NCBI RefSeq assembly: GCF_038396765.1
Contig: NZ_CP150096.1
Location: forward strand, 2,029,001-2,093,000
From: Chitinophaga caseinilytica
Lineage (GTDB): Bacteria; Bacteroidota; Bacteroidia; Chitinophagales; Chitinophagaceae
Direction: 5' to 3'
Length of the DNA stretch: 64,000 nucleotides
This document shows positions 10,801-20,486 of the stretch, piece after piece (position 1 is the stretch's first letter; the number at the start of each line of letters is the position of its first letter). The notes beneath the pieces are model-generated. The model ran no database searches and had not been told where the DNA came from. It was given only the letters and a program-made list of their open reading frames with translations. Made by a program: the position numbers and the translations under genes.

Positions 10801-11122
10801 GGCCGGCCCGCGGATCGAGGGATGGCGGAAGGTGGAAGTGGTATTTACCGTTCCGGCGAATGCCACGGAGATTTCCTTCAGGCTCAATCCCAAAGGCGGC
10901 GCCACTTACTTCGACGATATCCGCGTGCATCCGTACGACAGCCACCTGAAAGGGTTCGTTTTCAACAGCGGCAACATGTTCATGATGGCAGAGCTCGACG
11001 AGAACAACTACGCTACTTTCTATGAATACGACGACGAAGGAACGCTCGTCCGCATCAAGAAAGAAACGGAAAGAGGCATCATGACCCTGAAAGAAAACAG
11101 GTTAGGCTATAAAATTCAATAA
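7823..11122 (+). CDS. Giant SpvB-like/YD surface protein, C-terminal part (frameshifted)
   Basis: Continuation of the preceding gene in the next frame, starting at the G-run frameshift; the open frame is long but has no convincing start of its own. Visible parts: a Cys-containing segment (about 9250-9370), a PA14-like or lectin-like strand module (about 9400-9850, ending with the AGTHTIEMEG strand), and a carbohydrate-binding-like module near the C-terminus (about 10500-10940, with YVASVWVKNN and a TYFDDIRVHP ending). It ends with a YDDEGTLVRIKKETERG strand typical of this family. These modules suggest binding of sugars or cell surfaces, which is inference. The next gene starts 23 bases later. 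Confidence 0.7.
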   Translation, partial: GSRVKSIRISDVWQAMSGQDIADGVYGQDYHYTTTTANEKGQQVQISSGVAAYEPMIGNDENPFRQPFSYQNKPSFLGLNNYYYMEDPIGEGYFPAPTVGYSKVTMRHVGADNSTNKTGYIETEFYTAKDFPVIVKKMDKHHQSHKPSPILSLFKVKVANAVGVSQGYSIELNDMHGRQRGESVYNRGGSKISGIEYSYKTENPLAAQQRLLNNVLLLNPDGTIKDGRISEEVELFTDMREQYTENIGGSVHASVGAFMAWIFPVPYFYPGIGPNIETRAFRSASTVKVINKFGVLQKVKKIQDGSAVSTENVAWDSETGEVLLTRTYNEFNDPVYNLTYPAHWAYGGMGQAYKNIGIEIRGVSTTTNRQLVNLPPDLLVPGDEVLNVGTGQKGWISMPPGSGMYLINAAGESQVLSNATLKVTRSGKRNMAQVPVGAVTSLRNPIKGGRIDVTAFSQVLDVSAATYKEEWQVPLPKENCAGCDAGYILSADGLWCERWDTVPRYRPDSTRVCAAVYPSYGARFTFVYDPGYSVGGLGTGNRIPFTSTFWHNQSQSASAGPLNRTGVWSCKASEIPYNRWIGFRTSIEVPATKTYYVGMGGDNEIRFKVDDSVIVDMDVPAMGLEHGGGGLPNAFTIWHVYPVTLSAGTHTIEMEGLNYNDTASFGAEIYDNTALEILNSNGYIEDVAGGVDTIFSSRNARGKYFQVGDTTAVCRNGFSPLPDGLRCVGVGDRKAAVVQSPLINPYAAGILGNWRPWQQFAYHDARKNMPASAANATPTIRKSGVFNSYTSFWNYSGGVYKPVNSNNYPNWVMSSEVLKYSDKGQGIEEKDALDRYNAALFGYLGSVPVAVASNARNTEIGFDGFEDYQYALACNVAVPDECAIEKHFDFRKLILQGNAPTREAAHTGNFSLKLSAPAVMKRNVTITEGGDLLAYATNGQASITPNTSLKQFMPKRGAKYVASVWVKNNTINANTANVIDVLSGTTLIAGSEVAGPRIEGWRKVEVVFTVPANATEISFRLNPKGGATYFDDIRVHPYDSHLKGFVFNSGNMFMMAELDENNYATFYEYDDEGTLVRIKKETERGIMTLKENRLGYKIQ

Positions 11123-11145
11123 CCCGGTCCTACAAATCCAACACT

Positions 11146-11862
11146 ATGAAAAGAGTTTATAAATATATAGCGGCCATGCTGGGAATGATGGCCTTCACGT
11201 TGCAGACCTTCGCCCAGTCGGATGCCCAAAGGCAGGCGGAGTCCATCTTCCAGGCGTATCAATCCAGTCCCGCGCTTTCTTTCAAAGCTGTCATTAAAAT
11301 GTACCCGGCCGGCAAACCCCAGCAGCTGATCGACCAGGTGAATGCCGACTACGTTTTGCAGCGCGATAAATATTACTGCAAAATGGGCAATGTGGAGATC
11401 GTGCATAATTCGGAAAGCAGCCTGGTAGTGGACCACGACGATAAGATCGTGCTGGTGGGCGGAAGCCATCCCGCGCAGCGGAAATCGAAACAGGAAGAAG
11501 CGGCGTTCGACCTGCAATCGCTGTTGTTCCGCATGCAACTGGACAGTGTGAAATACACTGTAGTGCAGAAAGGCGCCCAGAAAGAGTTAAGTATTACCGG
11601 CATGGCGGACCCGCGTGTCAGAAAGTACCGCATCTTATACGATCCCGCCACTTTCCTCGTGAAACAGTTGCAGATCGAAATGCTCCCGGAAGACCAGACT
11701 TTCGGGAAAGACCCGCTGGTGGTGGATATCAATTACTATCAATACAATAAGACCCCGAAACCCGATTCCTTTTTCACCAGTGGGAAGTTCGTGGACCTGA
11801 AAGGAAAAAGCACCCGTTTGAAACCCGCTTATAACGCTTACCAGCTTGTTAATCAACTTTAA
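11146..11862 (+). CDS. Small exported protein, possibly LolA-like fold
   Basis: A 238-residue protein with a signal peptide (residues 1-23, cut after TFAQ). The mature sequence alternates amphipathic strands and contains a run of the type YRILYDPATFLVKQLQ, reminiscent of the LolA/LolB-like half-barrel of lipoprotein carriers. The resemblance is weak and I do not assign the family. It is encoded between the two giant RHS-type genes with gaps of 23 and 11 bases, so it is co-transcribed and probably helps one of them in the periplasm or at the outer membrane. Confidence 0.55.
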   Translation: MKRVYKYIAAMLGMMAFTLQTFAQSDAQRQAESIFQAYQSSPALSFKAVIKMYPAGKPQQLIDQVNADYVLQRDKYYCKMGNVEIVHNSESSLVVDHDDKIVLVGGSHPAQRKSKQEEAAFDLQSLLFRMQLDSVKYTVVQKGAQKELSITGMADPRVRKYRILYDPATFLVKQLQIEMLPEDQTFGKDPLVVDINYYQYNKTPKPDSFFTSGKFVDLKGKSTRLKPAYNAYQLVNQL

Positions 11863-11873
11863 GACTGAACCCT

Positions 11874-14800
11874 ATGTACCCTGTACCCATAAAATATCCG
11901 TTGACACTACGCCTGCTGCTTGTTGGCCTGTTGATGATATTCGGATTTGGCGCGAAGGCCGGTGACGAGAATTTCCTCAATACGCTGACCGGAAAGATCC
12001 TCTCGGGGCAAACCTGCACCGTGCAGGACGATAAATACGGAAACCCCACCGCCTGGCAGGCCATCGAAAGAGACTTGTCCGTCAATAACATCGTAACGTT
12101 CGAGTTGCGGTTCGATACCAGTATCTATTACTACAACCGGCCATTCACCTGTTTGCTGGATTATAATCTCGAATATGAAGACAGGAACGGGGTAACGAAG
12201 ACGTTCAATAACCTCAAGCTGGATATTGCTTACGACACTACGCCGGGTAGCCAGTACAAAGGTATCGCGATGTTCAAGTTCGCGGGCGGGCATAAGGTGA
12301 AGATCACGGTGAACAGTATTTCCAGTCCACAGTTGGGCGGCCAGAACGATCTGCCGGCCATCTTCCGGATCAAGAACGAAATCCAGATCGTGCGGCGCTA
12401 TAATTTCAGTACATCGAATACCGACATCGCGCAGCACAGCTTCAATGCTTCCCAGAACCTCGGGAAACAATTGATCGTAAGTTGGGACACGCAGGAAGGG
12501 AAATACGCCGGCGCTGAAAACTATGACCTGGAATGGACTTTCATTGATGACAATACGGCGATGGCCGACAGGGTGCGGACGCTGAACACGCCGGCTCAGA
12601 TCGCGGCGGGGACGATCACCGTTCCGGATGCGGAATTGCAGCAATGGTTTTTGAATAATAATACCCGGGTAACGGTGTCGTCGCCCACATATACCATCAA
12701 CCTCGTCTATCCCGCCGGGTTCGTGTTGTACCGCATCCGTGGAGTGAGGATCAATCCTTTGGATAATGAGCGGCAGGAATCCGACTGGAGCTATAAGGCC
12801 GGGCTTCCCGGCAGCACTACCAGCGCCGTCGCCAGGTTGGAGCAATCGCACGAGCCGACGCTGAACTGGCAATATAATGCCAGTTTTGCGGAAGAGGGGA
12901 AAAGGAGCGAAACGGTTTCTTATTTCGACGGAACGATGCGCAACCGGCAGTTGGTGACTTTGAACAATTCCAGCAACCGGGCGATGGTGCAGGAGAATAT
13001 CTATGACGCCACGGGGCGCGCGGCCATGAGCTTTCTGCCCAGCGTGGAGCTCGACAGCAGTTTGCATTTCTTCAAAAATCTGAATACGACGATTTCAAGC
13101 GGCAAACCTTATAGTTTCAAGGAATTATCAGGCGATACCGCAGCATGCGTAATTGCGCCGGAACCCGCGAGCACGGCTACGGGTGCTTCCCGCTATTATT
13201 CGGAGAACAATCCCCATACGAATTCCCTTTTCACCAAATACCTGCCGCATGCGGAAGGTTATCCCTTCGCCGCCACCCAATTCGTTGGAGATCAAACAGG
13301 GAGAGTTAGAAGGCTTGGGAACGTGGGCCCGCAATACCAACCGGGCAGTGGCCATGATACAAGATATTATTACGGAAAGCCGTCGCAGCAGGAGCTTGAC
13401 CGCCTCTTCGGTTCGGAAGCCGGCGATGCTTCACATTACCTGAAGAACCTGATCGTTGATCAGAATAACCAGGCCAGTGTTACCTATGTGGACGCCCGTG
13501 GGAAAACCATCGCTACCGCACTTGCGGGGCGTGTGCCGGATAGCCTCTATGCCCTGGCTTCTTCCCAGAATGCGATAACGCCTTATACCGGGGAGCTGGC
13601 TACCCCTCAGAATACGACCCGCAGCACGGCCGACTTCACGGTTACTTCCGCCAGCAGCCTGCTCATCCCCCTGTCCGGCACCTATCGCTTCGATTACGCG
13701 TACGATCCCGCAGTAGCGATAACCAGTCCGTGCGAAGAAAACATGCAAGACCTTTGCAGCGATTGCTATTACGACCTCTGGATCACCATCAAGGACGAAT
13801 GCGGCGTCGTAAAACATGAAGTGAAGATCGCGGCAGACCTTACCGGCATCGAAACCACCTGCGACCGGAAGCTCCCGGCCGTAAGCGGTACCTTCAACGC
13901 CGAACTGGAAATCGGCGAATACCAGACTACGTACCAGCTGCGCGCCAGCAGGGCCGCCGCTGCGTATTACGATTCCGCCTACCTCCAGCAGAACACCTGC
14001 ATCCTGACGCTGGAAGATTTCAAAAGAAATTATCTCCATAATATCGACCTCTCCGGCTGCTTCGGCGATGCCGCGCCCTGCGCGGCCACGCTGGGCACCA
14101 AATCCCTGTTCACCACCCGGTTCCTGAACCTCATGCTGGAACAGGATATCGTCCCGGTTTCGACAGACACGGTGTACGTTCACCAGCTCTACGATTCCCT
14201 GCTGGCGCAATGCCAGGCCAACACGGCCGGCGGAGAATCGCCCTGCAACGATATGCTGCTGCAGATGGAGGTAGACGTTACGCCCGGCGGGCAATACGCG
14301 CTGTACGACGACGGGGCCCTGCAGAACAACGCCACCAGCGTTTTCCTGGAAAGGAGCATCAACGTGCTGGACAAATACAAACTGGTGACCGATTTCAGGA
14401 ACAGCGACGGGCAGCTGGACACCGTGTACAACGATGCCGGCGTGCGGAAAGCGCCGCAGGCGCTCACGGAATCCGAGTTCATTCGCAACTGGAAACCTTC
14501 CTGGGCGGCCTCTTTGCTGCCTTACCACCCTGAATACTGTTTCTATCGCTGGTGCCAGCAAACCGATGCCAGCCGCCGGTTCGATGCATCGCTCGATAAC
14601 CTGAACACCGCCCAGGCCGCGCGCGATGCGGGCGTTTGGGACGGCAGCAACCCGCTGAAGCTCCTGCAGCAGGATCCCTTCTTTGCCGCGGGAGGCGCAG
14701 GGAACGGGCATTACGGCGCTTTGAGCGGACAGCTCCAGAATTATGCGGAGTACATCCGGCCGGGGGCTTCCTTGCCCGCCAGCAGCGTGTTGCAGGTCAT

Positions 14801-17800
14801 TAAATATGTCATCTACTGTTCGAAAGATCCCAACGTAACTTCCTTCAACGCCTGCGCCGGCCCGGCAGATTGCGCTGCCGGAAGGGATGAAGACAGCGAA
14901 TGGGAAATTTACCGCGCGCTCTATCTCCAGCTGAAAGGCCCCATGCTGGAAATCGCCCGCAGCAACAATTCGGACGCAACGATCCGGAATTGCCGCAATT
15001 GCTACATCGGCAGCGGCCTGGTAAACAACGATACCACCATGGGCGACGATTACGGGCAACAGGAAATTATCAATGGAAGAGTAGGTACTTGTCCTTCGGA
15101 CCCGCTCGCCGCCGCCTATAAAGACAAGCGCCGGATTTTTGCGGAAGATCTCCAGGCCCAGGGCGTGTTGCAGAACCTTTCGTCCAAATCGCTGGTGGAA
15201 CTGAGCGACAGCATCCGCAATGTGAACAACGCCGCACTGGCAGACAACTGTCTGAAAAACTGCGAAGCCCAGGCCGACCGTTGGATGGAGGCGCTGAAAG
15301 GCTGCAACAATCTCATCGGCCCCGGTAACGATTCCACCAAATTCAAACAACTGAAAGCCGGGCTGATCGACGTATGCCGGAAAGGATGCGATATCACGCA
15401 CTTCCTCGGTTCCAGCACTATCAGTCCAGACAGCACGAACATCGACCAGAACTTCCAGGCCGTGATCGTGCGGGTGCTCGGCGCCGGTGCCATCAACAGC
15501 AACTGTACCGCACTGCTTATCAATTATCCGACGTCCTTCGACAACCCGTCGCTGGAATATAATACCGTAGACAGCTGTACCTGCGAAAAGATCAGCTCGC
15601 TCCATACTCAATACCAGGCGAATGCTTACAACAAATCTACCGCAGGGTTCCTCCGCTGGCTGAAACAGAAGTTCGGCCCGTCTTTCATGATGACCACCGG
15701 CCAGCTGGACCTCCTGCTCAACAAATGCGTGAAGGGGGATTGTGTGAGCCCGTCTCAGCTTCAATTCCCCATCCCGTATGCCCTGGCTTGCAATACCTGC
15801 GTGTCTTGCAGCGAAATACAGGTGCATGTGAACGCTTTCCGGGCGCAATTCCCGGCATTGACGCCGGCTTCGGCCAATTACGAGCCGTTGCTGACGAACT
15901 ATCTGAACAATGCGCTGAAGTACAATCTCAGCTATTACGAATATCACCAGTTCCTGGCGCGTTGCCAGGGCGATATCGGCAGCGGGCCCATGACGGATAT
16001 CACCTGCGAAGCCTTTACCATGGCGTATGATCAGTTCAGCCGCCTCAAGCCCAATTATTATGCGAACCCCAACGGCAGCGTGCATGTGGCGGATAGCTTT
16101 AAAACGCATGTGGCCGACTGGATGAATATCATTTTCAACCGCCAGATGGTGTTTGCCGATTACGAGCGCCTGGCGCAGAATTGTAACATCGCGTTGGATA
16201 TCCCGCACGACAGTGCCGCCGCCAATTGCGAAGGTCCCGTTACGCCGGAACGCCAGATCCAGGCTTGTCTGCCCGTGATGCTGGATTGCTGTGCGCTGGA
16301 CGAATACCTGGTAAGGTTCAGGAATGTGTTCCCGGCAAATGCGAATGCCCGGTTGCTGGCATATTACTTCCGGATGCAGGCGCAGCAATGGTGCGCGCCG
16401 ACGGGGATGCCGGTGATCAGTCATTTGCAGCCTTACAGCCAGGTGACGGCTTATTATAACAACCTGTCGCTGCCGCATGATGTGATCGTGGATATCGTGG
16501 ATTCCGTGGCCACTTATACCAACAGCGGCGTGGCGCAATGCAACCAGCCGTCGTACAACTTCGGAGAAGGCGGTACGGGGCTTGGGCTTTCGGATTACAG
16601 GCTGTGTAACAGCCCGGCTTCGCTGGTATATGTGCCCGATTCCGTGGGCTGTATGCGCACGGCGATGGAAATGACGTTGATGAACGCATCGCTCGCATAT
16701 GCGACCTATCGGGATTCTGTGCTAAAGGATTTCCAGGACATCTACCAGAGCAAATGCCTGGCGGTGCAGCCGCGGCTGAATGTTTCCGGCGACCTCTACG
16801 AATATCATTATACCCTGTATTATTACGACCAGGCGGGTAACCTCGTGAAAACGGTGCCTCCCGCCGGCGTGAAGCTGCTGACGGAGCCCGAAATTGCCGC
16901 CGTCCGGCAAGACAGGCCTTTCAATATCGCGGAATGCTTCGAGCGGACGGATTCGCTGAGCTTCGCGGGAACGGGGGCTTACATCCCGCAGCCGTCGTGG
17001 TTGCTGAACGATGTAACGCAGCCGTATACGATCGAAACATGGGTGAACCCCGCGGCGGGTCACGACCAGGGGATTTTCTCCGACAACGTTCCGGTGAGCG
17101 CGCCATCGCGTTTCATCGACAGTACCTATACCATTCCCGCTTTTTATGGGGAGAAGGGTGTGAGCTGCTATACGCGCGGCAACCAGCTGGTGTTCCGTTA
17201 CGGACAGCATATGCCGTTCACTTTCCCTTACCCGGTGTTCCTGGAAATGGAAGGGGTGGCCGGCGTGCCGGTGTCGGCTTTGTTACCGGCGGGCAAGTGG
17301 TCGCACATCGTGATCACGGGCACGGGGAACCGCAGCAAGCCGTTCTCCGTGGTGATCAACGGGCGTGCGATTCCCGTGACCTACATTACGAAACGCGATA
17401 CGCTGGGCGGCAACCTCGCCGAGCTGGAGCCGCGGCAGTGGCGTTATGGCGCCGTGCTGGCGGACAGTGCCTGGAAATATATGAAGGGATATTCCAAGCA
17501 ATTGCGGATTTATAACCGGGTGATGGGATACGCCGAGGCGTTGCAGAATTATAATAACACATGCCTCCTCCCACGCAACGACGCCGGGCTGGTGATGTGG
17601 TTGCCGATGAACGAGGGGGCGGGCGCGGAGCTGCGCGATATCGTGAAGGAAATGGACGTGAAGGTGGTGGGCGCCGGGAAGTATAACTGGATCCGGCATC
17701 ATGATCCGGTGTTTGGTAAACATACGATGACGTCGGGGTATTTGTATACGACACTGGACGCAGTGCGGGAGCAGGTGACGCCGGATGCGGGGCTCACAAA

Positions 17801-17963
17801 AAATTGGTACGACCGGCTGGGACGTGTAGCGGTTACTCAAAATGCTGAACAGAGGCAGCCAGTGAACGGAGGGGTAGCCAACCGCTTCACTTTCATGGAG
17901 TATGATAACCTCGGCAGGATAGTAGTAATGGGAGAAAAGGGGGGCGAACTTGAATGGCATTAA
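11874..17963 (+). CDS. Giant RHS-type protein, N-terminal part with LamG-like domain (frameshifted)
   Basis: 2029 codons, with a signal peptide at residues 1-30 (cut near AKAG). It resembles the DUF6443-type RHS proteins of Bacteroidota: a YD-like segment near residues 370-400 (NIYDATGRAAMSF), a very long Cys-rich middle region (about residues 620-1620), and a LamG/concanavalin-like domain around 1690-1930 (YTIETWVNP at the start, GLVMWLPMNEG at the end). It stops just after a YDRLGRV and YDNLGRI pair. The stop is out of step with the following RHS core: removing one G from the G6 run at 17939-17944 joins it to the next frame, giving about 2864 residues in all. Confidence 0.75.
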   Translation: MYPVPIKYPLTLRLLLVGLLMIFGFGAKAGDENFLNTLTGKILSGQTCTVQDDKYGNPTAWQAIERDLSVNNIVTFELRFDTSIYYYNRPFTCLLDYNLEYEDRNGVTKTFNNLKLDIAYDTTPGSQYKGIAMFKFAGGHKVKITVNSISSPQLGGQNDLPAIFRIKNEIQIVRRYNFSTSNTDIAQHSFNASQNLGKQLIVSWDTQEGKYAGAENYDLEWTFIDDNTAMADRVRTLNTPAQIAAGTITVPDAELQQWFLNNNTRVTVSSPTYTINLVYPAGFVLYRIRGVRINPLDNERQESDWSYKAGLPGSTTSAVARLEQSHEPTLNWQYNASFAEEGKRSETVSYFDGTMRNRQLVTLNNSSNRAMVQENIYDATGRAAMSFLPSVELDSSLHFFKNLNTTISSGKPYSFKELSGDTAACVIAPEPASTATGASRYYSENNPHTNSLFTKYLPHAEGYPFAATQFVGDQTGRVRRLGNVGPQYQPGSGHDTRYYYGKPSQQELDRLFGSEAGDASHYLKNLIVDQNNQASVTYVDARGKTIATALAGRVPDSLYALASSQNAITPYTGELATPQNTTRSTADFTVTSASSLLIPLSGTYRFDYAYDPAVAITSPCEENMQDLCSDCYYDLWITIKDECGVVKHEVKIAADLTGIETTCDRKLPAVSGTFNAELEIGEYQTTYQLRASRAAAAYYDSAYLQQNTCILTLEDFKRNYLHNIDLSGCFGDAAPCAATLGTKSLFTTRFLNLMLEQDIVPVSTDTVYVHQLYDSLLAQCQANTAGGESPCNDMLLQMEVDVTPGGQYALYDDGALQNNATSVFLERSINVLDKYKLVTDFRNSDGQLDTVYNDAGVRKAPQALTESEFIRNWKPSWAASLLPYHPEYCFYRWCQQTDASRRFDASLDNLNTAQAARDAGVWDGSNPLKLLQQDPFFAAGGAGNGHYGALSGQLQNYAEYIRPGASLPASSVLQVIKYVIYCSKDPNVTSFNACAGPADCAAGRDEDSEWEIYRALYLQLKGPMLEIARSNNSDATIRNCRNCYIGSGLVNNDTTMGDDYGQQEIINGRVGTCPSDPLAAAYKDKRRIFAEDLQAQGVLQNLSSKSLVELSDSIRNVNNAALADNCLKNCEAQADRWMEALKGCNNLIGPGNDSTKFKQLKAGLIDVCRKGCDITHFLGSSTISPDSTNIDQNFQAVIVRVLGAGAINSNCTALLINYPTSFDNPSLEYNTVDSCTCEKISSLHTQYQANAYNKSTAGFLRWLKQKFGPSFMMTTGQLDLLLNKCVKGDCVSPSQLQFPIPYALACNTCVSCSEIQVHVNAFRAQFPALTPASANYEPLLTNYLNNALKYNLSYYEYHQFLARCQGDIGSGPMTDITCEAFTMAYDQFSRLKPNYYANPNGSVHVADSFKTHVADWMNIIFNRQMVFADYERLAQNCNIALDIPHDSAAANCEGPVTPERQIQACLPVMLDCCALDEYLVRFRNVFPANANARLLAYYFRMQAQQWCAPTGMPVISHLQPYSQVTAYYNNLSLPHDVIVDIVDSVATYTNSGVAQCNQPSYNFGEGGTGLGLSDYRLCNSPASLVYVPDSVGCMRTAMEMTLMNASLAYATYRDSVLKDFQDIYQSKCLAVQPRLNVSGDLYEYHYTLYYYDQAGNLVKTVPPAGVKLLTEPEIAAVRQDRPFNIAECFERTDSLSFAGTGAYIPQPSWLLNDVTQPYTIETWVNPAAGHDQGIFSDNVPVSAPSRFIDSTYTIPAFYGEKGVSCYTRGNQLVFRYGQHMPFTFPYPVFLEMEGVAGVPVSALLPAGKWSHIVITGTGNRSKPFSVVINGRAIPVTYITKRDTLGGNLAELEPRQWRYGAVLADSAWKYMKGYSKQLRIYNRVMGYAEALQNYNNTCLLPRNDAGLVMWLPMNEGAGAELRDIVKEMDVKVVGAGKYNWIRHHDPVFGKHTMTSGYLYTTLDAVREQVTPDAGLTKNWYDRLGRVAVTQNAEQRQPVNGGVANRFTFMEYDNLGRIVVMGEKGGELEWH

Positions 17964-20469
17964 CACCCTTGATCCGGTGGCGCTGACCGGATGGATGGCA
18001 ACAGGAGTGAAAATTCAGGTGATCCGGCATAATTATGATCAACCAGTCAATAGTCTGCCTTTCGTGCAAACGAACCTGAGGAGGCGGATCGCGTCTTCCG
18101 AATACGATGTAGATGGAGATGGAAAGATTGAAACTGCCACCCACTTTAGCTATGATGTAGCAGGAAATGTCAAAAGTATGTGGCACTACCATCTGAAAAT
18201 GGAAGAAGCCTTGGCGGGGCAAGGGCTGAAGCAGATAGATTACCAGTATGATCTTGTTAGTGGCAGAGTACGTGCTTTGCATTATCAGAACGGACAGCCC
18301 GATCAGTTCATTTACAGGTACAACTATGACGCCGGCAACCAGTTGAATTCAGTGTCCAGTAGCAGGGACCAACTTACCTGGCAAAACGATGCCAGTTATC
18401 AATATTATCTGCACGGGGCCCCTGCACGTATCGAGTTAGGGACTTACAAAGTACAGGGGACGGATTATGCCTATACCCTGCAAGGACGGTTAAAGGGCTT
18501 TAATAGCGGTTTGCTCGATCCTGCTGTGGATATGGGAGAAGATGGTAAGAGCAGTTCGCTGCACAGTACGGTGGCCAGGGATGTGATTGCTTATACTCTG
18601 GGCTATCATACAAACGATTATATTGCAGCTGGTGTTGTAGCTGCGCAAGCGTTCAATACTGCGTTCAATGCGCCTTCTGTTTTGAGTACTGGAAATGGGC
18701 TGTATAATGGAAATGTTAACTCATCTACGATTGCCTTTTCTAAACTGGATAATGGTCTCACGAAAGGGTATTCTTACGGTTACGACCAGTTGAATCGTCT
18801 TGTGGAAGTACGGCAGCACAGTGGGATTACGGGAGGATGGAGTAATGGTTCGATTATCGAAGATTATAAGGAAAGTATCAGTTATGATGCGAATGGGAAT
18901 ATTCTGCATCTACATCGAAATAGTACAACAGCAGGAGGAAGGCTGTTGTTGATGGATAAGATGGCTTACAACTATAAAGCAGGTACCAATCAGCTGACTT
19001 TTGTTACGGATGAAGTCGCCTCAGGTAATTATTCAGAAGATATCGATAATCAATCTTCAGGTAACTACGCTTATGATGCGGCAGGACGGATGATCCGCGA
19101 TAATGCAGGCGGCATTGGTAGAATAAATTGGAATGTATTTGGGAAAGTTAGTGCGGTGTATGGAAAGAATGTAGTACAATATGGTTATGATGCCAACGGA
19201 AGCCGAATTGTTAAAACTACAGGAGATTCATCCGTTTTCTATATTAGGGACGCCATTGGAAATATACTTTCCGTTTATGAAAGCACGCCCGCAGGATTCA
19301 ATTGGAAAGAACAGCATTTATATGGTAACCAACGATTAGGCATATGGGAGCAAGGTAAAGGTATGCCGGCGCGGATACTCAGTCCGCAATCAGCATTGGA
19401 TACCTTGAGCAACACCTATAGCATTGGCAGCCGGACGTATGAATTGTCCAATCACCTCGGTAACGTACTTGCTACCATCAGTGATAAGAAATCCGGAGTA
19501 TCTTCAGGTGGTGCCCTAGTTGACTATTATGTAGCGGAAAGCCTCTCGCAGCAGGATGCTTATGCATTTGGTATGGCCCAGCCAGGAAGGGACTACTCCA
19601 TAGATGGAAAATACCGTTTCGGGTATAATGGGCAGGAAAGGTCAAGCGAGATAGATGGGAATAGCTTTTCGGCGGAATATTGGCAATATGATGCGAGAAT
19701 TGGCAGAAGATGGAATCCGGATCCCAAAGCCGTAGAATGGGAGAGCGTTTACGCAGCAAACCGCAACAATCCAAATGTTCACACGGATCCTAAAGGGGAT
19801 AATCCCGTACTTGGCGGAATACTGGGGGCGCTCACGGAATATATGGGTATAGTGGGAAACAAGATGTTATTTGAGGGTATGTCATTTGCTGAAGCAAATA
19901 GCGACCTTGGATGGAGGGATGGTTTGGATATCATAATCGGAGGTGCTATGGGAGCCGCGTCTGGAGCTATTGATGGCGGATTGACGAGAATGGCCAAATG
20001 GCTGAGCAATCCTACGCACCAGAAAATTTTTGTAAAGCTGCTTGAAGTTGGCGTCGAAGCCTTGGAGACATCTTTAAAAGCTTTGTATAAAGACACTGAA
20101 TTTGACCTGAAGAGTATACTTCTGGCTTCCCTGACCGAAGTAGGCCTCGGGCATTTGATGAAGTCAGACGCTGTACAGGATGCGGCGGAACAAGCTATAA
20201 AAGAAGTGAAGCCGGCAATTGTACAGGCTGAAAGGAAGATTAAGGATCTGTCCAAACGCGCTAAACCCCAGCCGAAATTGATTAAAAAAGCCAAGTATGA
20301 AAAGAAGATCGCTATTGAAAAGGGGGTTATGTTTACAACTATGCATGTTGGGCTGAATGGAACCGGAGAAGGAGCTGCTAAGGTTGTCGCTAATGCTGTA
20401 CAAGATGGCGTAGATCCTAAAATTAAGAAGGATAAGAAGGAGGAAGTGGAAAAGCCAAAAGAGAACTAA
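17950..20469 (+). CDS. RHS/YD-repeat core with DPKG boundary and variable C-terminal domain
   Basis: This frame of 839 codons could start at TTG 17950, but it reads as the continuation of the preceding gene. YD repeats are visible (FSYDVAGNVKS, YNYDAGNQL, YGYDQLNRLVEV, ISYDANGNILHL, YAYDAAGRMI, YGYDANGSRIVKT). The RHS core ends with FGYNGQERSSE, the YDARIGRRWNPDPK segment and the NPNVHTDPKGDN boundary at about 19770-19803. About 220 further residues follow with a Gly-rich hydrophobic segment (GGAMGAASGAIDGG), long helices and a Lys/Glu-rich tail. In RHS proteins this position holds the toxin. No known nuclease or deaminase motif is visible. Base composition is clearly more A+T-rich than upstream. 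Confidence 0.75.
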   Translation: MNGINTLDPVALTGWMATGVKIQVIRHNYDQPVNSLPFVQTNLRRRIASSEYDVDGDGKIETATHFSYDVAGNVKSMWHYHLKMEEALAGQGLKQIDYQYDLVSGRVRALHYQNGQPDQFIYRYNYDAGNQLNSVSSSRDQLTWQNDASYQYYLHGAPARIELGTYKVQGTDYAYTLQGRLKGFNSGLLDPAVDMGEDGKSSSLHSTVARDVIAYTLGYHTNDYIAAGVVAAQAFNTAFNAPSVLSTGNGLYNGNVNSSTIAFSKLDNGLTKGYSYGYDQLNRLVEVRQHSGITGGWSNGSIIEDYKESISYDANGNILHLHRNSTTAGGRLLLMDKMAYNYKAGTNQLTFVTDEVASGNYSEDIDNQSSGNYAYDAAGRMIRDNAGGIGRINWNVFGKVSAVYGKNVVQYGYDANGSRIVKTTGDSSVFYIRDAIGNILSVYESTPAGFNWKEQHLYGNQRLGIWEQGKGMPARILSPQSALDTLSNTYSIGSRTYELSNHLGNVLATISDKKSGVSSGGALVDYYVAESLSQQDAYAFGMAQPGRDYSIDGKYRFGYNGQERSSEIDGNSFSAEYWQYDARIGRRWNPDPKAVEWESVYAANRNNPNVHTDPKGDNPVLGGILGALTEYMGIVGNKMLFEGMSFAEANSDLGWRDGLDIIIGGAMGAASGAIDGGLTRMAKWLSNPTHQKIFVKLLEVGVEALETSLKALYKDTEFDLKSILLASLTEVGLGHLMKSDAVQDAAEQAIKEVKPAIVQAERKIKDLSKRAKPQPKLIKKAKYEKKIAIEKGVMFTTMHVGLNGTGEGAAKVVANAVQDGVDPKIKKDKKEEVEKPKEN

Positions 20470-20486
20470 TCTTAATACTATATCAT

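Noticed and set aside
13431..16538. 1035-codon open frame on the minus strand
   Set aside because: It lies wholly antisense to the RHS-type giant, is rich in His, Arg and Gln without domain structure, and reflects the G+C-rich third positions of the real gene.
17939..17944. Poly-G phase-variation tract
   Set aside because: Six G is shorter than tracts known to switch at high frequency; kept only as an alternative pending read data.
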